Assembly: GCA_021030905.1 (NCBI GenBank)
Contig: JAGFMI010000006.1
Coordinates: 434,001 to 498,000, forward strand
Source of the DNA: Pyrenula massariospora
Lineage: Eukaryota > Ascomycota > Eurotiomycetes > Pyrenulales > Pyrenulaceae
DNA: 64,000 nt
Reading direction: 5' to 3'
Part shown: piece by piece, positions 33,413 through 44,776 of the stretch
Layout of the letters: every line of letters starts with the position of its first letter
Position numbering within the stretch: the first letter of the stretch is position 1
Notes under the pieces: generated by a model
What the model saw: only the letters and a program-made list of their open reading frames with translations
Told to the model about the DNA's origin: nothing
Databases searched by the model: none
Made by a program: the position numbers and the translations under genes

Positions 33413-34228
33413 TCACAGGTTCTCCATTTCCGTATCTCCGCCAGGAAGAGCCCCTGCGTCTAGATCAGGCTCCCCTCCAAGAATTTCCATATCTTGATCT
33501 TGATCGTCCTCCTCAGCCATAGTCTCATCAACGCCGCTGTCTCCCATCTTCTCATCGCCCGCATCATCTTGCTCCTCCCCCTCGCTCTCCCACTCCTCCT
33601 TCATCCCCCACCCCACCCCACTCAAACAATACCGCTCACTCGGTAATCTCATTCCGGCCATCACAATTCCTTGTTCCCCGCCTTTCCCAGGCACTGGCAG
33701 CGCAATCTTATTCCTCTTCTCCGAAACATCCATCAAATACTCTCTCGGCAGACCCGCACCAAATGCGCTCTGACCACCCATCCCTATCCGCGAACTAATC
33801 GCTGTCCTTAAATGCCCCAACGTAATCTCATCCACATCCGCCGCCTTTTCCTTCTCCTTCTTCCCTCCTTTCCCCTTGGAGTCACCCAATGCAGAAGCCG
33901 ATGGGTCGTCGTATCCCTCCAGCTTGAGATGTAGAGCATCAGAGAGAACAGAAGAGGTGTAGCGGTAGGCAAAATCTAGGAGTTGAAGAGGTACGCGCTC
34001 CTGGTAGGCGGTTATGCCCATGCTAGACAGGAGGAGATGGATAAGCCGGGCGTCGCGTGGGCGTTTGGTGGTGCCAGTATCGGAGAGGGAGGTGAGCGGT
34101 TGGGTAAGAGATGGCGGATTGTTATTTGTTGACGAGGAAACGGCGTTTGAGGAGGGAGGCTCAGCAGGGGGGGTGAGAGGGTGGGTTGTTGTGGCGGGCG
34201 CGGAGTGTTGTGTGTTTGGCGAAGCCAT
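33413..34228 (-). CDS. TAF9: Transcription initiation factor TFIID subunit 9 (TAF9)
   Basis: Histone-fold subunit shared by TFIID and SAGA. Single exon, 271 residues. A Pro/Ser/Thr-rich N-terminus (1-53) precedes the histone fold at about 55-105: RPRDARLIHLLLSSMGITAY, then QERVPLQLLDFAYRYTSSVL. A Lys-rich insert (KGKGGKKEKEKAAD) interrupts the fold region before ITLGHLRTAISSR. The conserved LPREYLMDVSEKRN motif follows, and the C-terminus is strongly acidic (EEDDQDQDMEILGGEPD). Length and layout fit filamentous-fungal TAF9. Confidence 0.93.
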   Translation of the reverse strand: MASPNTQHSAPATTTHPLTPPAEPPSSNAVSSSTNNNPPSLTQPLTSLSDTGTTKRPRDARLIHLLLSSMGITAYQERVPLQLLDFAYRYTSSVLSDALHLKLEGYDDPSASALGDSKGKGGKKEKEKAADVDEITLGHLRTAISSRIGMGGQSAFGAGLPREYLMDVSEKRNKIALPVPGKGGEQGIVMAGMRLPSERYCLSGVGWGMKEEWESEGEEQDDAGDEKMGDSGVDETMAEEDDQDQDMEILGGEPDLDAGALPGGDTEMENL

Positions 34229-34874
34229 GATGTGCTTTAAAAGCGATGAATCTATTTGAGAGCTGACAAGAGTATTGTGTGGCGAGACGAAAAAGCAGAG
34301 AGTCTGAGGTCCGCGCAGCTTGAAGTAACGTGAGTAGATAGAGAAGCGTCTGCTTCTTGCAGAGCCCGAGTAAAGCCCGTCAATGCATGTGCTGTTGAGA
34401 TCAAGTCCGCTTCTGGCCGCAAGATAATTATTAAAACAACATCAATAACCCATGTAGAGCTCTTGACGAATATTTCTCTTTGTAGACGAGTCTCAGGTTG
34501 GTATGCTTGGACAATTTTCTTAACCGGCGTAAAGCCAGGGTCGAAGTTCGGGGATGGCGCTAACCCCGTCTGGCGGTTTGCGATCATAAAATGCCTCGGA
34601 AGTTTATGAGATAGTAGAATCAGCGCGACAAGGGTTGAAGGAAGCGATAATCGTTGAACTTTCTGGCCTTATTTACATGTCATAGCTACTTATTCCGAAA
34701 GTTCTTTGACACTGACAGCACGGGCACGTTGCAAAGGCAACACCCACATCGCTCTATTACTTTTAGACGCCGTCCATGAAGCCTATACAAGTTCATCGCT
34801 GGTAGTCATATCCAGTTCCATCGCCAGTGCTAAGAGAATTCGCTCATGCCCAAGGAACGCCAAGGTTAATAATT
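34229..34874. other. TAF9 promoter / lipin 3' region
   Basis: About 0.65 kb in a tandem minus-strand arrangement. No gene seen. Confidence 0.45.
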
Positions 34875-37204
34875 CTAATTTTCCCCTTTATTCCCAGCAA
34901 CGATAGTGTCAATACCTCGATTCTGCTCCTTGGATTCATTAGAGACAGCGCGTGTCATTGATCGCGGCCTGTCAAGGCTCGGTCGGCCCTCTGAAGGCAG
35001 GTAATCGCTGATTATATCATCATCATCTTCTTCTTCAACAGCTTCGGCTTGGTCGTTTAGATCTAGAGCCTCCATCGCGTTATCTTCATGTGGATATTGG
35101 TCGACCGAGTCTCTCGACAAATAGCTTTCACCTAGGTCATTGACTTCCTCATCTTCGTCTTCGTCATCTTCATCGTCGCCCTTCTTTGCACCATCGCCTT
35201 CAATGTCGCTGTCGGAGAACATATCGAGGTCATCTGGAATGTCACGCCAGTAAGTGAAATCCGTGAACTCCTCGCCTCCTTCTTTAACAAGGAGCGCTAC
35301 TGGCGGAAAAAAATGATCGACAACTTCTCTCATGCTGACATAGCTGCTTTTGTATTTGGTTAGACTAAGGAGATCAAGAGACACTTCAGCATTGGAATTG
35401 ATCGTAAATATTCGGGCTTGCGGAATGTTGACTGTGCGATAGCTCAACGCATCGGTGAACCGGTTGCCAAAACCTGCGTAGAAAGGATTGCTCCTGCCAG
35501 GGTAGAGAGAGAGAATATCTCGCAGACAGGCCATTTTGAACACTTCTGGCTTTCTCAGATAGACTTCGCGCCTCAGTGCTGCAATTGTCCTATCTGGGGA
35601 CATTATCACTGGTCCTTTCGGTAGTCGATATCCTTCTTGAGCTATTCCATTAAGATACGCTCGTGTTGTGTCAGCTTGACCAACAGACCTACTAGTGAGG
35701 TAGATGATGTTATACCCATTCGCAGCAATATCGGTGTAAAGCTTCGCAACACCGACGTGAGTCCAATCACGCCCAATCATATTCAGGACATGGCCGAGAG
35801 CGTCGGATTTTGTAATTGTTCCATCGATATCGGATATTACAACGGGAACGTCCTGTTTCCAGTAGAACATTGATGCCACACAGGTTGCTTTGTTGACCGT
35901 GAAACTCATCGGATTTGCGCCTGGCTTCAATTGAAGTGCTTTGAGTTGATCGCTAGTCAGTCGGAGTGTCTTCGCATAGCTCCGGCTGGACTCAATAGCT
36001 GCCTTTGCATGAGCAGAGACCCGAGGCGCTGACTCAGACTGACTTCGATGATGGTACTTCTGATATGTCGTGCCACTACTCGTACTACGATCGGTGTCGC
36101 TGTGATAGCCTGGGTCTGAGGCAGCATCGTCGGATAGAATGGCGCTGGAGTTCAGCACCTGTAATGTGGATTTCCGATTTGCAGATTCTTTGGCCTCCTC
36201 ACTGCTGTAGATCCAAAGGTTCCCGTGCTCATCTGTTCCTATCAGAGATCCGATGTCATAATTACCCTCTAACTCTTCAGAAAGGATTTTGCGAGCGATC
36301 AGTTCGGCTCGCAGGGCATCATCTTCGCTGCTTTTGTAGCCAGTCATATCAAGCATTAGATCTCCTGTTTCATTGACTTTCGACCTAATATTAGAAGAGG
36401 ACAATTTTTTGGAGAGTGACTTGGCTCGACTCAATGCTCCTTCGGAGGTAAGAAAGCGTGGAGAACTTGGTCTCCTTTCTGCAGAGCTCTCAACATTCGA
36501 AATTTCTGTAGTCGTGGGCACAGTAGTTCTCATATAATGATCCGCCTCTAGGTCCTGTAGCTGAGCTTTAGCCGAAACCGGCAGGATTTCTTCTGAGGCA
36601 GATCTCTCAAGAGGCCCGGGGACACTTGGTCCCGGCCACGATGAGGATTCTGGCGCCAGCATATGATCATCCAATATACCTTAAGCATATTCAGTCATTG
36701 TCCTGGGAGTCGGAATCGCAGCTTACCTTGATCGCTCCGAGACCGGGAGGATTCCACTAGCATAGGAGCAACCTCCGAGACCGACACAGTACCAGTTGGC
36801 AAAGTCCCATTATTCTCGATATCTAGATATGTAGGTTCTTGGAGTGCCTTTGTCGAGACGTCATCTGTTGATTGGAAGGGCGGACTATTTGCAGGAGAGA
36901 CTAGAGGGGATGTCTGGAGCGCTTCGGGTATGTTTGCGGTTGTCTCGAAAATGAAAAACGCTTCTCCACCTTCTCCCAATTTCATCGAATAATCTTGTTT
37001 GACTCCATTGACTTTGAACTCGACTTTCTTCTCGTATGGCCGCAGCAACGAAAATTTACCAAAGCGTACGTGGAACGGGGAACAGGCCAAAGTGCCATCT
37101 TCCTGTTCGACAACGATGACGTCGATGGCGCCGCTGAGCGTTGCTGGGTTGATTGAATTCCAGGCATTCGAGACTGACCCTCCAAGATTTCGCACGTACT
37201 GCAT
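34875..37204 (-). CDS. PAH1: Lipin-type phosphatidate phosphatase (Pah1/Ned1)
   Basis: Mg2+-dependent dephosphorylation of phosphatidate to diacylglycerol at the ER/nuclear membrane, controlling storage lipid and phospholipid balance. Two exons, 37204-36727 and 36679-34875 (47-nt intron), giving 760 residues. The N-LIP domain starts at residue 1 (MQYVRNLGGSVSNAWNSINP) with the usual amphipathic helix and DVIVVEQEDGTLACSPFHVRFG. The C-LIP HAD domain has VVISDIDGTITKSDALGHV (DxDxT catalytic motif), IIYLTSRSVGQAD, LPKGPVIMSPD and FYAGFGNR. The C-terminal tail is very acidic. Ser-rich middle parts are likely phosphorylation targets. Divergent from the FN3 protein gene. Confidence 0.95.
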
Positions 37205-37829
37205 CGTGCAGATGTGCCGTGAAGTTTAGGAGAACTGTGGATTTATGCCCCGGCAATGAGGCCGGGGCGATTGAGGGCAGAAAATTGGCAGCACCCTACG
37301 GAATAGAAATACTGAGCGGCAAGACGAACGGTAGTATAGAGCGGAATAAGGCAAACTGCAGAGGACAATTGCGAGGGGTCCCGGTTATACGTCTCAAGGC
37401 GCCGATAAAATGACCGTGACCTCGGGAATGAATACAGCTGGAAAGATGCTACGAAAGAACGCCGAGAGATGCAAAAAAATAAGGGGAGAACAATAGTACG
37501 CCGCTCAGCCAGAGACCTGAAGTGTGAAAAGGGAAAGATTATAGTCGCAAAATCAAAGATGGCCTGATATGTCTGTCGTTGGGTGTTGGCGAGGGTGTTG
37601 GAAGGCTGATAGTAGTCAGTAGTAGTAGAGAGGCCGGAGCAGCTCCCGCATGTGATCGGATGGAATGCCGTCATCCACGCCCTTCCCCAACACGGCTTAG
37701 TCCCCTCAAGCCTCGGCTCGACCGCGATGCTGGGCAAGCCACACCTTTCCAAAAGCCTCCCCATCGTCTGCACAAGCTATACTAGACGAGGAGCAAGCGG
37801 CCGACGGCTTGCACTTGCCGCCTGATCGC
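37205..37829. other. Divergent promoter region, PAH1 / FN3 gene
   Basis: About 0.6 kb between divergent starts. No obvious core element and no gene seen. Confidence 0.45.
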
Positions 37830-40800
37830 ATGGTGCCCATCTTCCCGTGGATGGACTCCAACGCATGGCACACAGATGTCATCAATTGGGCTGGCAAGGC
37901 TTATGAATTCTCCGCTCCGCAGGTCAGCGTGAGAGGACGCATGGCCGCTTGGATCGCCCTCATTATATTCTTTGCATTGATATGGTGAGTGGCACAATAC
38001 CAGCAGAGCCGCTCATGGGGCGAGAGAGTAACAGATATTTAACAGGCTTCTTGTCCGCGCATATCAAGTTATCCAGACGCCTAACGAGATCCTCGTCGAA
38101 AAGCTTGGACTAGATATACCTCCAGCCCCGGAAATTATTTTGGAAGATATCCAGGCCAGAGATATTCGTATTTCTTGGAAACAGATTGATTCGTACAACA
38201 CCTTAGATGGTTACGCGGTACAGGTCAATGGCGAGATCGGTACGTTAAGCCAGCTGTTCATGACAACCCCGTCTGACTTCTGTAGCTGGCGAAACAAGGA
38301 GATCGGAATCCGGCGCTTCGATTCATAATCTGAAACCAGATTCTTTCTACGACATTAGAGTTTTCGCTACCAGTACTGCTTCCTTCCAAACTCCAAGCTC
38401 TATCCTTCGTGTGCGGACGAAAGGTCGCAGAGAAGATGGAACTAAAGATGTTGAACATGATGAGGAAGGTCCTGTGTATATCAGACCCTGCACAACACGG
38501 AATGTGCCACCACAGTCGCCGCTGTCCGCTCCTTCGATGGTCCGTGAATCTTCCGGCGGGCAAGGCTCTACAAAACGCCTTACACAGTCAAGAAGACTTT
38601 CTCCTGGAAGCACCAGCCATGAATACGAGGCGATGACCGCCAACCACAATAGCGAGCCTCAAAATCCAGAAGTCGAAGATGATGCGGGGGAATCTACAGC
38701 CGAGCTATCAGCCTTGCTTCATCAGAAAAAACAAGACACCGATGCTATCGAAGCCGAAATATTAAGAGATAGAGAAGAACATGATGCGACTATCTTGCGT
38801 TTGACTCAAGAGAGAGACGAAGTCAAACAAAAGCTGAAAGAGAATGATGAGGCAAGTAGTCAGCTGAGGAAGGAGATTCATCAACTGGAGAGCAAAAGCC
38901 GCACGGCAAGCAATGAGAATACGAAGAAGGAAAAGATCCTAAAGCAGAAGGAAGGCGAACGTGACCGTAGAAGGGCAGATCTTCAACGGTGGTCCAAACA
39001 GCAAGAGCCTACCGAGCTCCGCATAAGCCAGCTGCGGGGAGACAAATACCAACTCGAAGAGCAGACAGCCAGGGAAATCAAAGAACTTCATGCCAAGACA
39101 GAGGCTGAGCAGTATAGGGCGAAAGAGATTGAAAAGTCCAACAAGGATCTAAGCAAACGAATCAAACTAATAGAATCGGAAAAGCAGCGGGGTGTTGGCA
39201 ATGATGGCGCAGACGAAGCAGGTCAGAACAACCAAAAGAACCAAGTACCAAATCAGCACTGGGAAGCGAGGCTCCAGGAGTTGTCGCATCAGTTCACGAT
39301 AATTCGGCAGCAACTCCAAGCGGTAAGCGTGCTTCTATGATTTTGCAAAAAATATTAACAGTGTGTTAGGCTGACAAACAATATCGTTTCACGAGTATGA
39401 ATCTGCATCGCCTACGTCAGAGCCATCCCAGCGAGAACAGCACGAATTATATGCAACCTCTCCCGCTGGATCTCGAATTGGGTCGCAGAGGAACCCAAAC
39501 ACGCCGCGCACGACAGAGAAGCTCGCTCAACAGCAACGTCTCATCTCCGTCGCATTTACCGCTTCAGATCGACACAAACCAGTCTGCACCCATCACAAAT
39601 GACTCGCCCACCAGCATAGGGGCTCTCATAAACTTGAGCAATGGTTCCATGAATTTACCCTTGAGTGAAATGCCACCAGCCGGTAAACTGGACACCTTCC
39701 AAAATCCAGTGCCAATGAGTCCAAAAGCAGTAGACCTTCTTCCTAAAGGTCTGCTTGGGGAAGACGATATACTCGAGGATGCCATCGTAGCAGACAAAGA
39801 ACTTACTGGTCGGCAATCCCCAAGTCCAACGTCGAATAAGCGATTCTCAGGACATGTATCAAATCCATGGCTGGACGGACCATCTCAAGACGCAACGTCA
39901 CCAGTGTCGTCATTCGAACGCCCAGGCAGCATTCTTACCAGCCCTCATGGTAGTATACCTAACCTTGCAGACCCTGAGATAAAGTCGACGGGTTCTACTG
40001 AATCCCATCATCCGCAAAGTGGCTCGCTGGAAAGCTCATCGACCGTACCCAGGAAGGGGTTCTCCGGCCTTTTCAGCTTTAATAGACAACGGGGCAAGAC
40101 CACCGATGAGCCACCGGCTCTCGGTTCTTTGAAGCCTACCCAAAGTCAATCATTCCCCAGGGAGCTAGGCGAGAGTCTAGAGCCACCAGGTGTTTCCCGT
40201 CGTCGACGAGGCAGTCACGCAGGGCCAATGTCTTCATTGTTTCCATTGGGTAGCGCCTCAACGGAAAGGGACCCCCTTGCTAATAGATTGTTGCCTAAGC
40301 GCGGTGTTTTTCCTTTCTGGGGTGCTACGCGGCAGAACCAATCTACACTCACAGGTTTGGGAGGACCAGAGGAAGGTTCGGATCAATTCAGTCCGCGGAG
40401 CGACTCGCTCGATGCTGCCGTAACGAGTGGATATCGGCCAGAAAATTCGCCATCGCGAGCTTCCTCAATATATTCATTTGGCGAGAGATTGCCACGCCCA
40501 TCTAATGACGACGCCCAGCAACCCTTTGGCTGGAGTAATGCGGAGAGGTCTGGTCTGCGAGGGAGCCCCTTGGGCCATGCAGACTGGGCGCGGCCGTGGT
40601 CACGCAACCCGTCCAGAAGACCCTCAACACAATATGGATCAACGACAAATCTTGTATTAGGAGCACATCTTGAAGAACCGCAACCTATGCAACAAGAAGC
40701 ACATCGTCCTCTTCAAGCTCCGATCGGCACGCGTCCTTCCTCCTCCCAAGCTCCTAAACCGTCCACTCCTAAGCTAAATCCGACTGTGCCCTCTTTCAGA

Positions 40801-41472
40801 CCAAAAGGTTTCTTCGGCTTGAACAGGGACAAGGAGAAAGATAAGGAGAAAGCGAAACATCCGACTTCAGAACCTTCATCATCTCGTAAAGACGGCAACA
40901 CTGAAATCAACGTCCGCGGCAGTGATGATCTATCCTCATCCCCGCCTGTTTCCCGCAAGTCACGTGATTCTCGCAGCATCACAACTGCGGACAGCATAGC
41001 GGACTCACGTGAGAGCCTCGAACGCACTGTAAGCAGCAGCACGCCGAGTGAGCCTACGGCATCTGCTCCGCCTGCTAAAGAGACTCTGATGCAAAAGCTC
41101 ACCCGCAAAAGCAGCTCGACGAAATTCAATAGCTGGAAGGTGAGTAAGGATAAAAGCGGTGCCGGTGGGAGTGGGATCTTCAGCAGGGAAAAGAAGCCGA
41201 TAGAGCCGGGCACCCCGGATGAAGTGGACGAGGAAGAAACGCAACTTGGACGGAGTGTTGACAGCTCCGGATCGTTGCTTGGGGCTCCTGAAATTGAAGG
41301 GATCGGGAAGCCAAAGGAGAAGGGAAGTAGAAGTAGCTTGAGCTTTGGAGGCTTCATGAAACGGAGGGATCGAGACAAGGCAGAAAAAGGCAAGGACAAG
41401 AAGGGAAATGTCGATGGGTTGGAAGGGTCTGAAGACAAGGAGACAGATACTGGAACAGAAGACGGTGAATAA
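37830..41472 (+). CDS. FN3-domain, coiled-coil membrane protein of filamentous fungi
   Basis: Four exons: 37830-37984, 38046-38239, 38286-39322, 39370-41472, giving 1162 residues. One transmembrane segment at about 38-60 (MAAWIALIIFFALIWLLVRAY, the last part after intron 1) is followed by a fibronectin type III domain at about 80-180 (IRISWKQID..., YAVQVNGEIAGET..., SFYDIRVFATS). A long Glu/Lys/Gln coiled coil (about 280-450; EREEHDATILRL-like heptads, KKEKILKQKEGERDRRR) follows. The last 700 residues are Ser/Pro/Gly-rich and disordered, ending in Lys-rich stretches (RDRDKAEKGKDKKG). The layout suggests a membrane-tethered scaffold. The family is common in Pezizomycotina; I know no firm function. 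The ATG at 37830 has no in-frame ATG upstream nearby. Confidence 0.82.
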
Positions 41473-43233
41473 AAGGAATCGTGCTTCACAGTGCATTAGT
41501 CGTAGTCGAGGACTCGACTTTGCCGAGGGATGCCTATTATTATGAGCATTGGCAGGGCAGTCGTCGTGGCATTTCAATGTGGCATGACCCTCCAAACGAT
41601 TATTTGAGTGATATCATATTTCCCATACTTCTAGCTTTTTGACTGCGATTTCGATCGATAAAAGGCGAGACTTCTGAAGGTATCGTGGGGGGTCGAAGGG
41701 TCATGTCGCGTGATAGCCGCTCGGCCATGCATGTCAGACGGTAATCAGACAACTCGAACTTGAAATGGACCACAGAGTTCCTTCTTTGGAATAGCGAGGG
41801 TTGCGGGGACTTGAGCTACTGCGATCCGACTTCATCAGTTCGGTTCTAAAGTTGACTGTCACTGGGATTGTATCTATAGTTCTAGATCTGGTAGCATAAT
41901 CCAAATCCCAGCCAGTCGGTCATTTAATTGGGGGCTCGCTCTTGTAAGCGCATGCATAGCTTCGGCCCTGCCAGTCAGCTTCCGGGGTAGAGCTTCAGCT
42001 CGTGTTCTGTAGCGCTAGACAGGATCGCCTTTTCGTTGTGCTCTAGCAGACTATCAATGAAGAAAGGTAGTTAAGGTAATGCAGTCAGCAACCATGAAGA
42101 GTGGATTGAGAACTCGATACCCGATCTAGAAGTCTAAAAGGTCTCGGGAGATGCTCGGTTTCATCTTCTTAGCCTTTTCGTGGCACCCATTATCGAGCAT
42201 CATCCATTCATATCCCTTGTTCCTCATTCCATGTATCGAGTAATTTCCCAGGAGCGCCGAATGCTGGCTGGGTCATGATACTCGCTTGATCTTTATTCTT
42301 CGTGTGGAGGCGTCAGTGATCTAACATACGAGGTTAAGCTCTCATACATCTATTTCTAAAATGTGGGCCTCTTAGACGACGATCCACGCATTTCAGTTAC
42401 TTCAGGGCGACCTAAGGAATAGCTCAAAGAGAGCTTGACGTTCTGGTGCGCGTGTCCGAAGGAGTTCTACAATCCGAAAGCACCCAAGCTACATCAGCAC
42501 TTGGGAAATCTCAGCTATCGGACTTCTTGAAACGAAATATTATGCAAATGATCGACCTCGTTCTAGATGCGAGAATTACCTGCACCTAAAATCGTTTCGG
42601 AAGCATTTCAAGGTGTACATTCCTTCATTGCCTTGGCTGCCGCGCGAGTATTATGACGATCTGGTTTCTTACTTTCTGTGGAGCAAATGATACATGCCAT
42701 GCAAAATTCTCCAAAAATCGGTACAATTGCAAGGGAATAGGAGACCTAAGCCATCGTTCCACGTTCGGTGCCCGCAAGTGATAGCAGCTTCGTTGATGTG
42801 GGTACTTGTCCCTTAAGATCCCTTGTTGAATGAGAAGATAGAGAAGTACTGAACGGTAACCAGGTCGAAATCAGAACGCCTATCGTGGACTATTTTGGAG
42901 ACGTCGTATCCTGCTGCCAGGATCAACACCCTGCACGCGTCAGAAGCTCAGATCCGGGATTGGACCCTTCAAGATGCAGTACCCAAGGTCAATAGCCAAG
43001 GTGCCCAATCGATGGAGCTTTGTCCTCTTATCGTCATCTAAACGTAGCTGAACGATTTCAGCGCGAACATAGGGGTTAACCACAGGCATGCTGCGGATTC
43101 CTGCGAACCATGTGACTCAGCGTCAATAAATACGAGCTGCTCGAATAGCGAAGATCCGGGATGTTGGTCAATCATGGCATCGGAACCGGCGTTGATAATA
43201 ATACGTGTTGACAATGGTCAATACAAATTAACA
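41473..43233. other. Gene-poor interval
   Basis: About 1.8 kb with no frame of convincing content on either strand. I see no RNA gene or repeat. Confidence 0.45.
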
Positions 43234-43240
43234 TATAAAA
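43234..43240 (+). promoter_or_regulatory. TATA box of the small secreted protein gene
   Basis: TATAAAA lies 91-97 nt before the ATG at 43331, an ordinary distance for a strongly regulated ascomycete gene. Confidence 0.5.
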
Positions 43241-43330
43241 CCCACCTTCCCCGCTCGATGAGAATATGGAGACTGCCGTCACTGTCTGCTTCTTCACGGA
43301 AAAGTGCTTTGTTCCCAAACCAAATCAAAC

Positions 43331-43720
43331 ATGCGTTCTCTCACCAACATCCTTGCCCTCTCAAGTCTCTTGACGATGACTTCAGCCAATGGCATCCTCC
43401 ATGCCTGGTCCAATACGGGCTGCACCGGCTCAGAAGCCACAGGCAGTTATGTGCCCCCTGCCAACTGTAACGGAGGTTGCGCTGCTTTATCGAACACCAA
43501 GAGCGTGAATCATGGGAGCCAAGACTCGGGATACGCATGTAAGTTCCCAAACTCTTATTCCCAGTCTTCGCTTGTTGTCGAGATATTTGACATTGATTAA
43601 TGTCGTGGAACCGTAGTCACTCTTTACACCGACGCGAACTGCAACAACGGCGCTACCTTGGTGACGGGCTGCATGTCAAGGGCTGCGGGCTGGAAAGCCT
43701 TCTCATATGATTGTACTTGA
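43331..43720 (+). CDS. Small secreted cysteine-rich protein
   Basis: Two exons, 43331-43538 and 43617-43720 (78-nt intron), giving 103 residues. A clear signal peptide (MRSLTNILALSSLLTMTSA) is followed by a mature chain of about 84 residues with six cysteines: TGCTGS, ANCNGGC, ANCNN, TGCMS, and a C-terminal YDCT. The even number suggests three disulfides. The mature part is Gly/Asn/Ser-rich with aromatic strands (LHAWSNTGC, FTLYTDANC, GWKAFSYDC), giving a small all-beta appearance. No named domain recognised. Candidates are an effector-like or antimicrobial/wall-binding protein; this is inference. A TATA box precedes it. The 1-kb regions on both sides are gene-free, a common setting for effector-like genes. 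Confidence 0.75.
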
Positions 43721-44776
43721 GCCAATGATTCGCGGATAATAGGCCCATGCTTTTGGGTGTGGATTGGGGGTGATGAAGTGATCTCAAGCGTACCGAATAT
43801 CGAGTTCGGCAAGCACCATGAGAAGGATGAAAGATGTCTGTCGCTACCAATCTGTATTTTCATAGCAAAATCGAGTCGAACGATGAGATCTGTGTACAAA
43901 GCTCTCCTGGGGGCTATTCCGCCACAGCAATTGGCCGATCATCTAGGAAAGGCGACACGTAGGTGTAAACGAAAGCATCCATCTTTGAGAGTATCCAGTA
44001 ACAGTCTCTAAACGAACCCTCAAATTAAAAGCGACAGTCGTAGGGAGATGTAGCTATGTGTACGGCGAGAATTATCATAAACGTCGAGGCGCCTTCTTCC
44101 TCTAGTATGAAAGACGAGAGGGTAATTGAGCCCTATTGGTGTGGTTACGGCCAACAGCCAACAGCGCCGTTCGTGACGCCCGATCCCAGCTAGCCTCCGT
44201 TATCTACGGGCGAGGAACTAGACTTCGGATCTAGCGCCCCGGGACCGCACCCTTCAGCAAAATTCTGCCTTCGAAGCACTTTCACACGTCTGAGGCGACC
44301 CTAATAACTCAGTCCACATTACACCCGAGGGAGTAGCTACTCTAGTGACTACCTAGACACCAGTTCACTGCCTTGAAGCACCTAAAACCCCAAGCGTGAG
44401 ACCGCTTCTTGCGTGTGGACGCATCATGCATATTCACGTTGGACCGCAATGAAAGACCTCGAATCCTCGAGGTTTAAATCTCATTTCTTGAGGGGTCTAA
44501 TTTGATTTGTTTGGTTTGTCAGATCTGACAATACATTCATTCGTCTTTTCAATTTTCCTTCTCTCCAACTCTGTCCCTTGACTTTCGCTTCGCTTTGGCA
44601 ATTCTTCGTATTGGTACTGGTTACAAATCCCGCTTTGAAATCGCACCAATGTAGCTTTCAGCCGCCAAGGCTGCGGCACAGCACAGAACAACTCGCCGGT
44701 GTTTGCAACAGGGAAGATAAAAGACACATAATGCCGTGACGGCAAGTGAACCATTTTCATATTTTGTCGGGCCGAG
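43721..44776. other. Intergenic
   Basis: About 1 kb. No gene or tRNA structure recognised; a short GCCAACA direct repeat occurs near 44150-44163. Confidence 0.4.

Noticed and set aside
40713-41489. 258-codon minus-strand frame opposite the FN3 protein tail
   Set aside because: Mirror image of a Ser/Lys-rich disordered region, giving Leu/Ser text. The plus-strand frame is part of a consistent four-exon gene.
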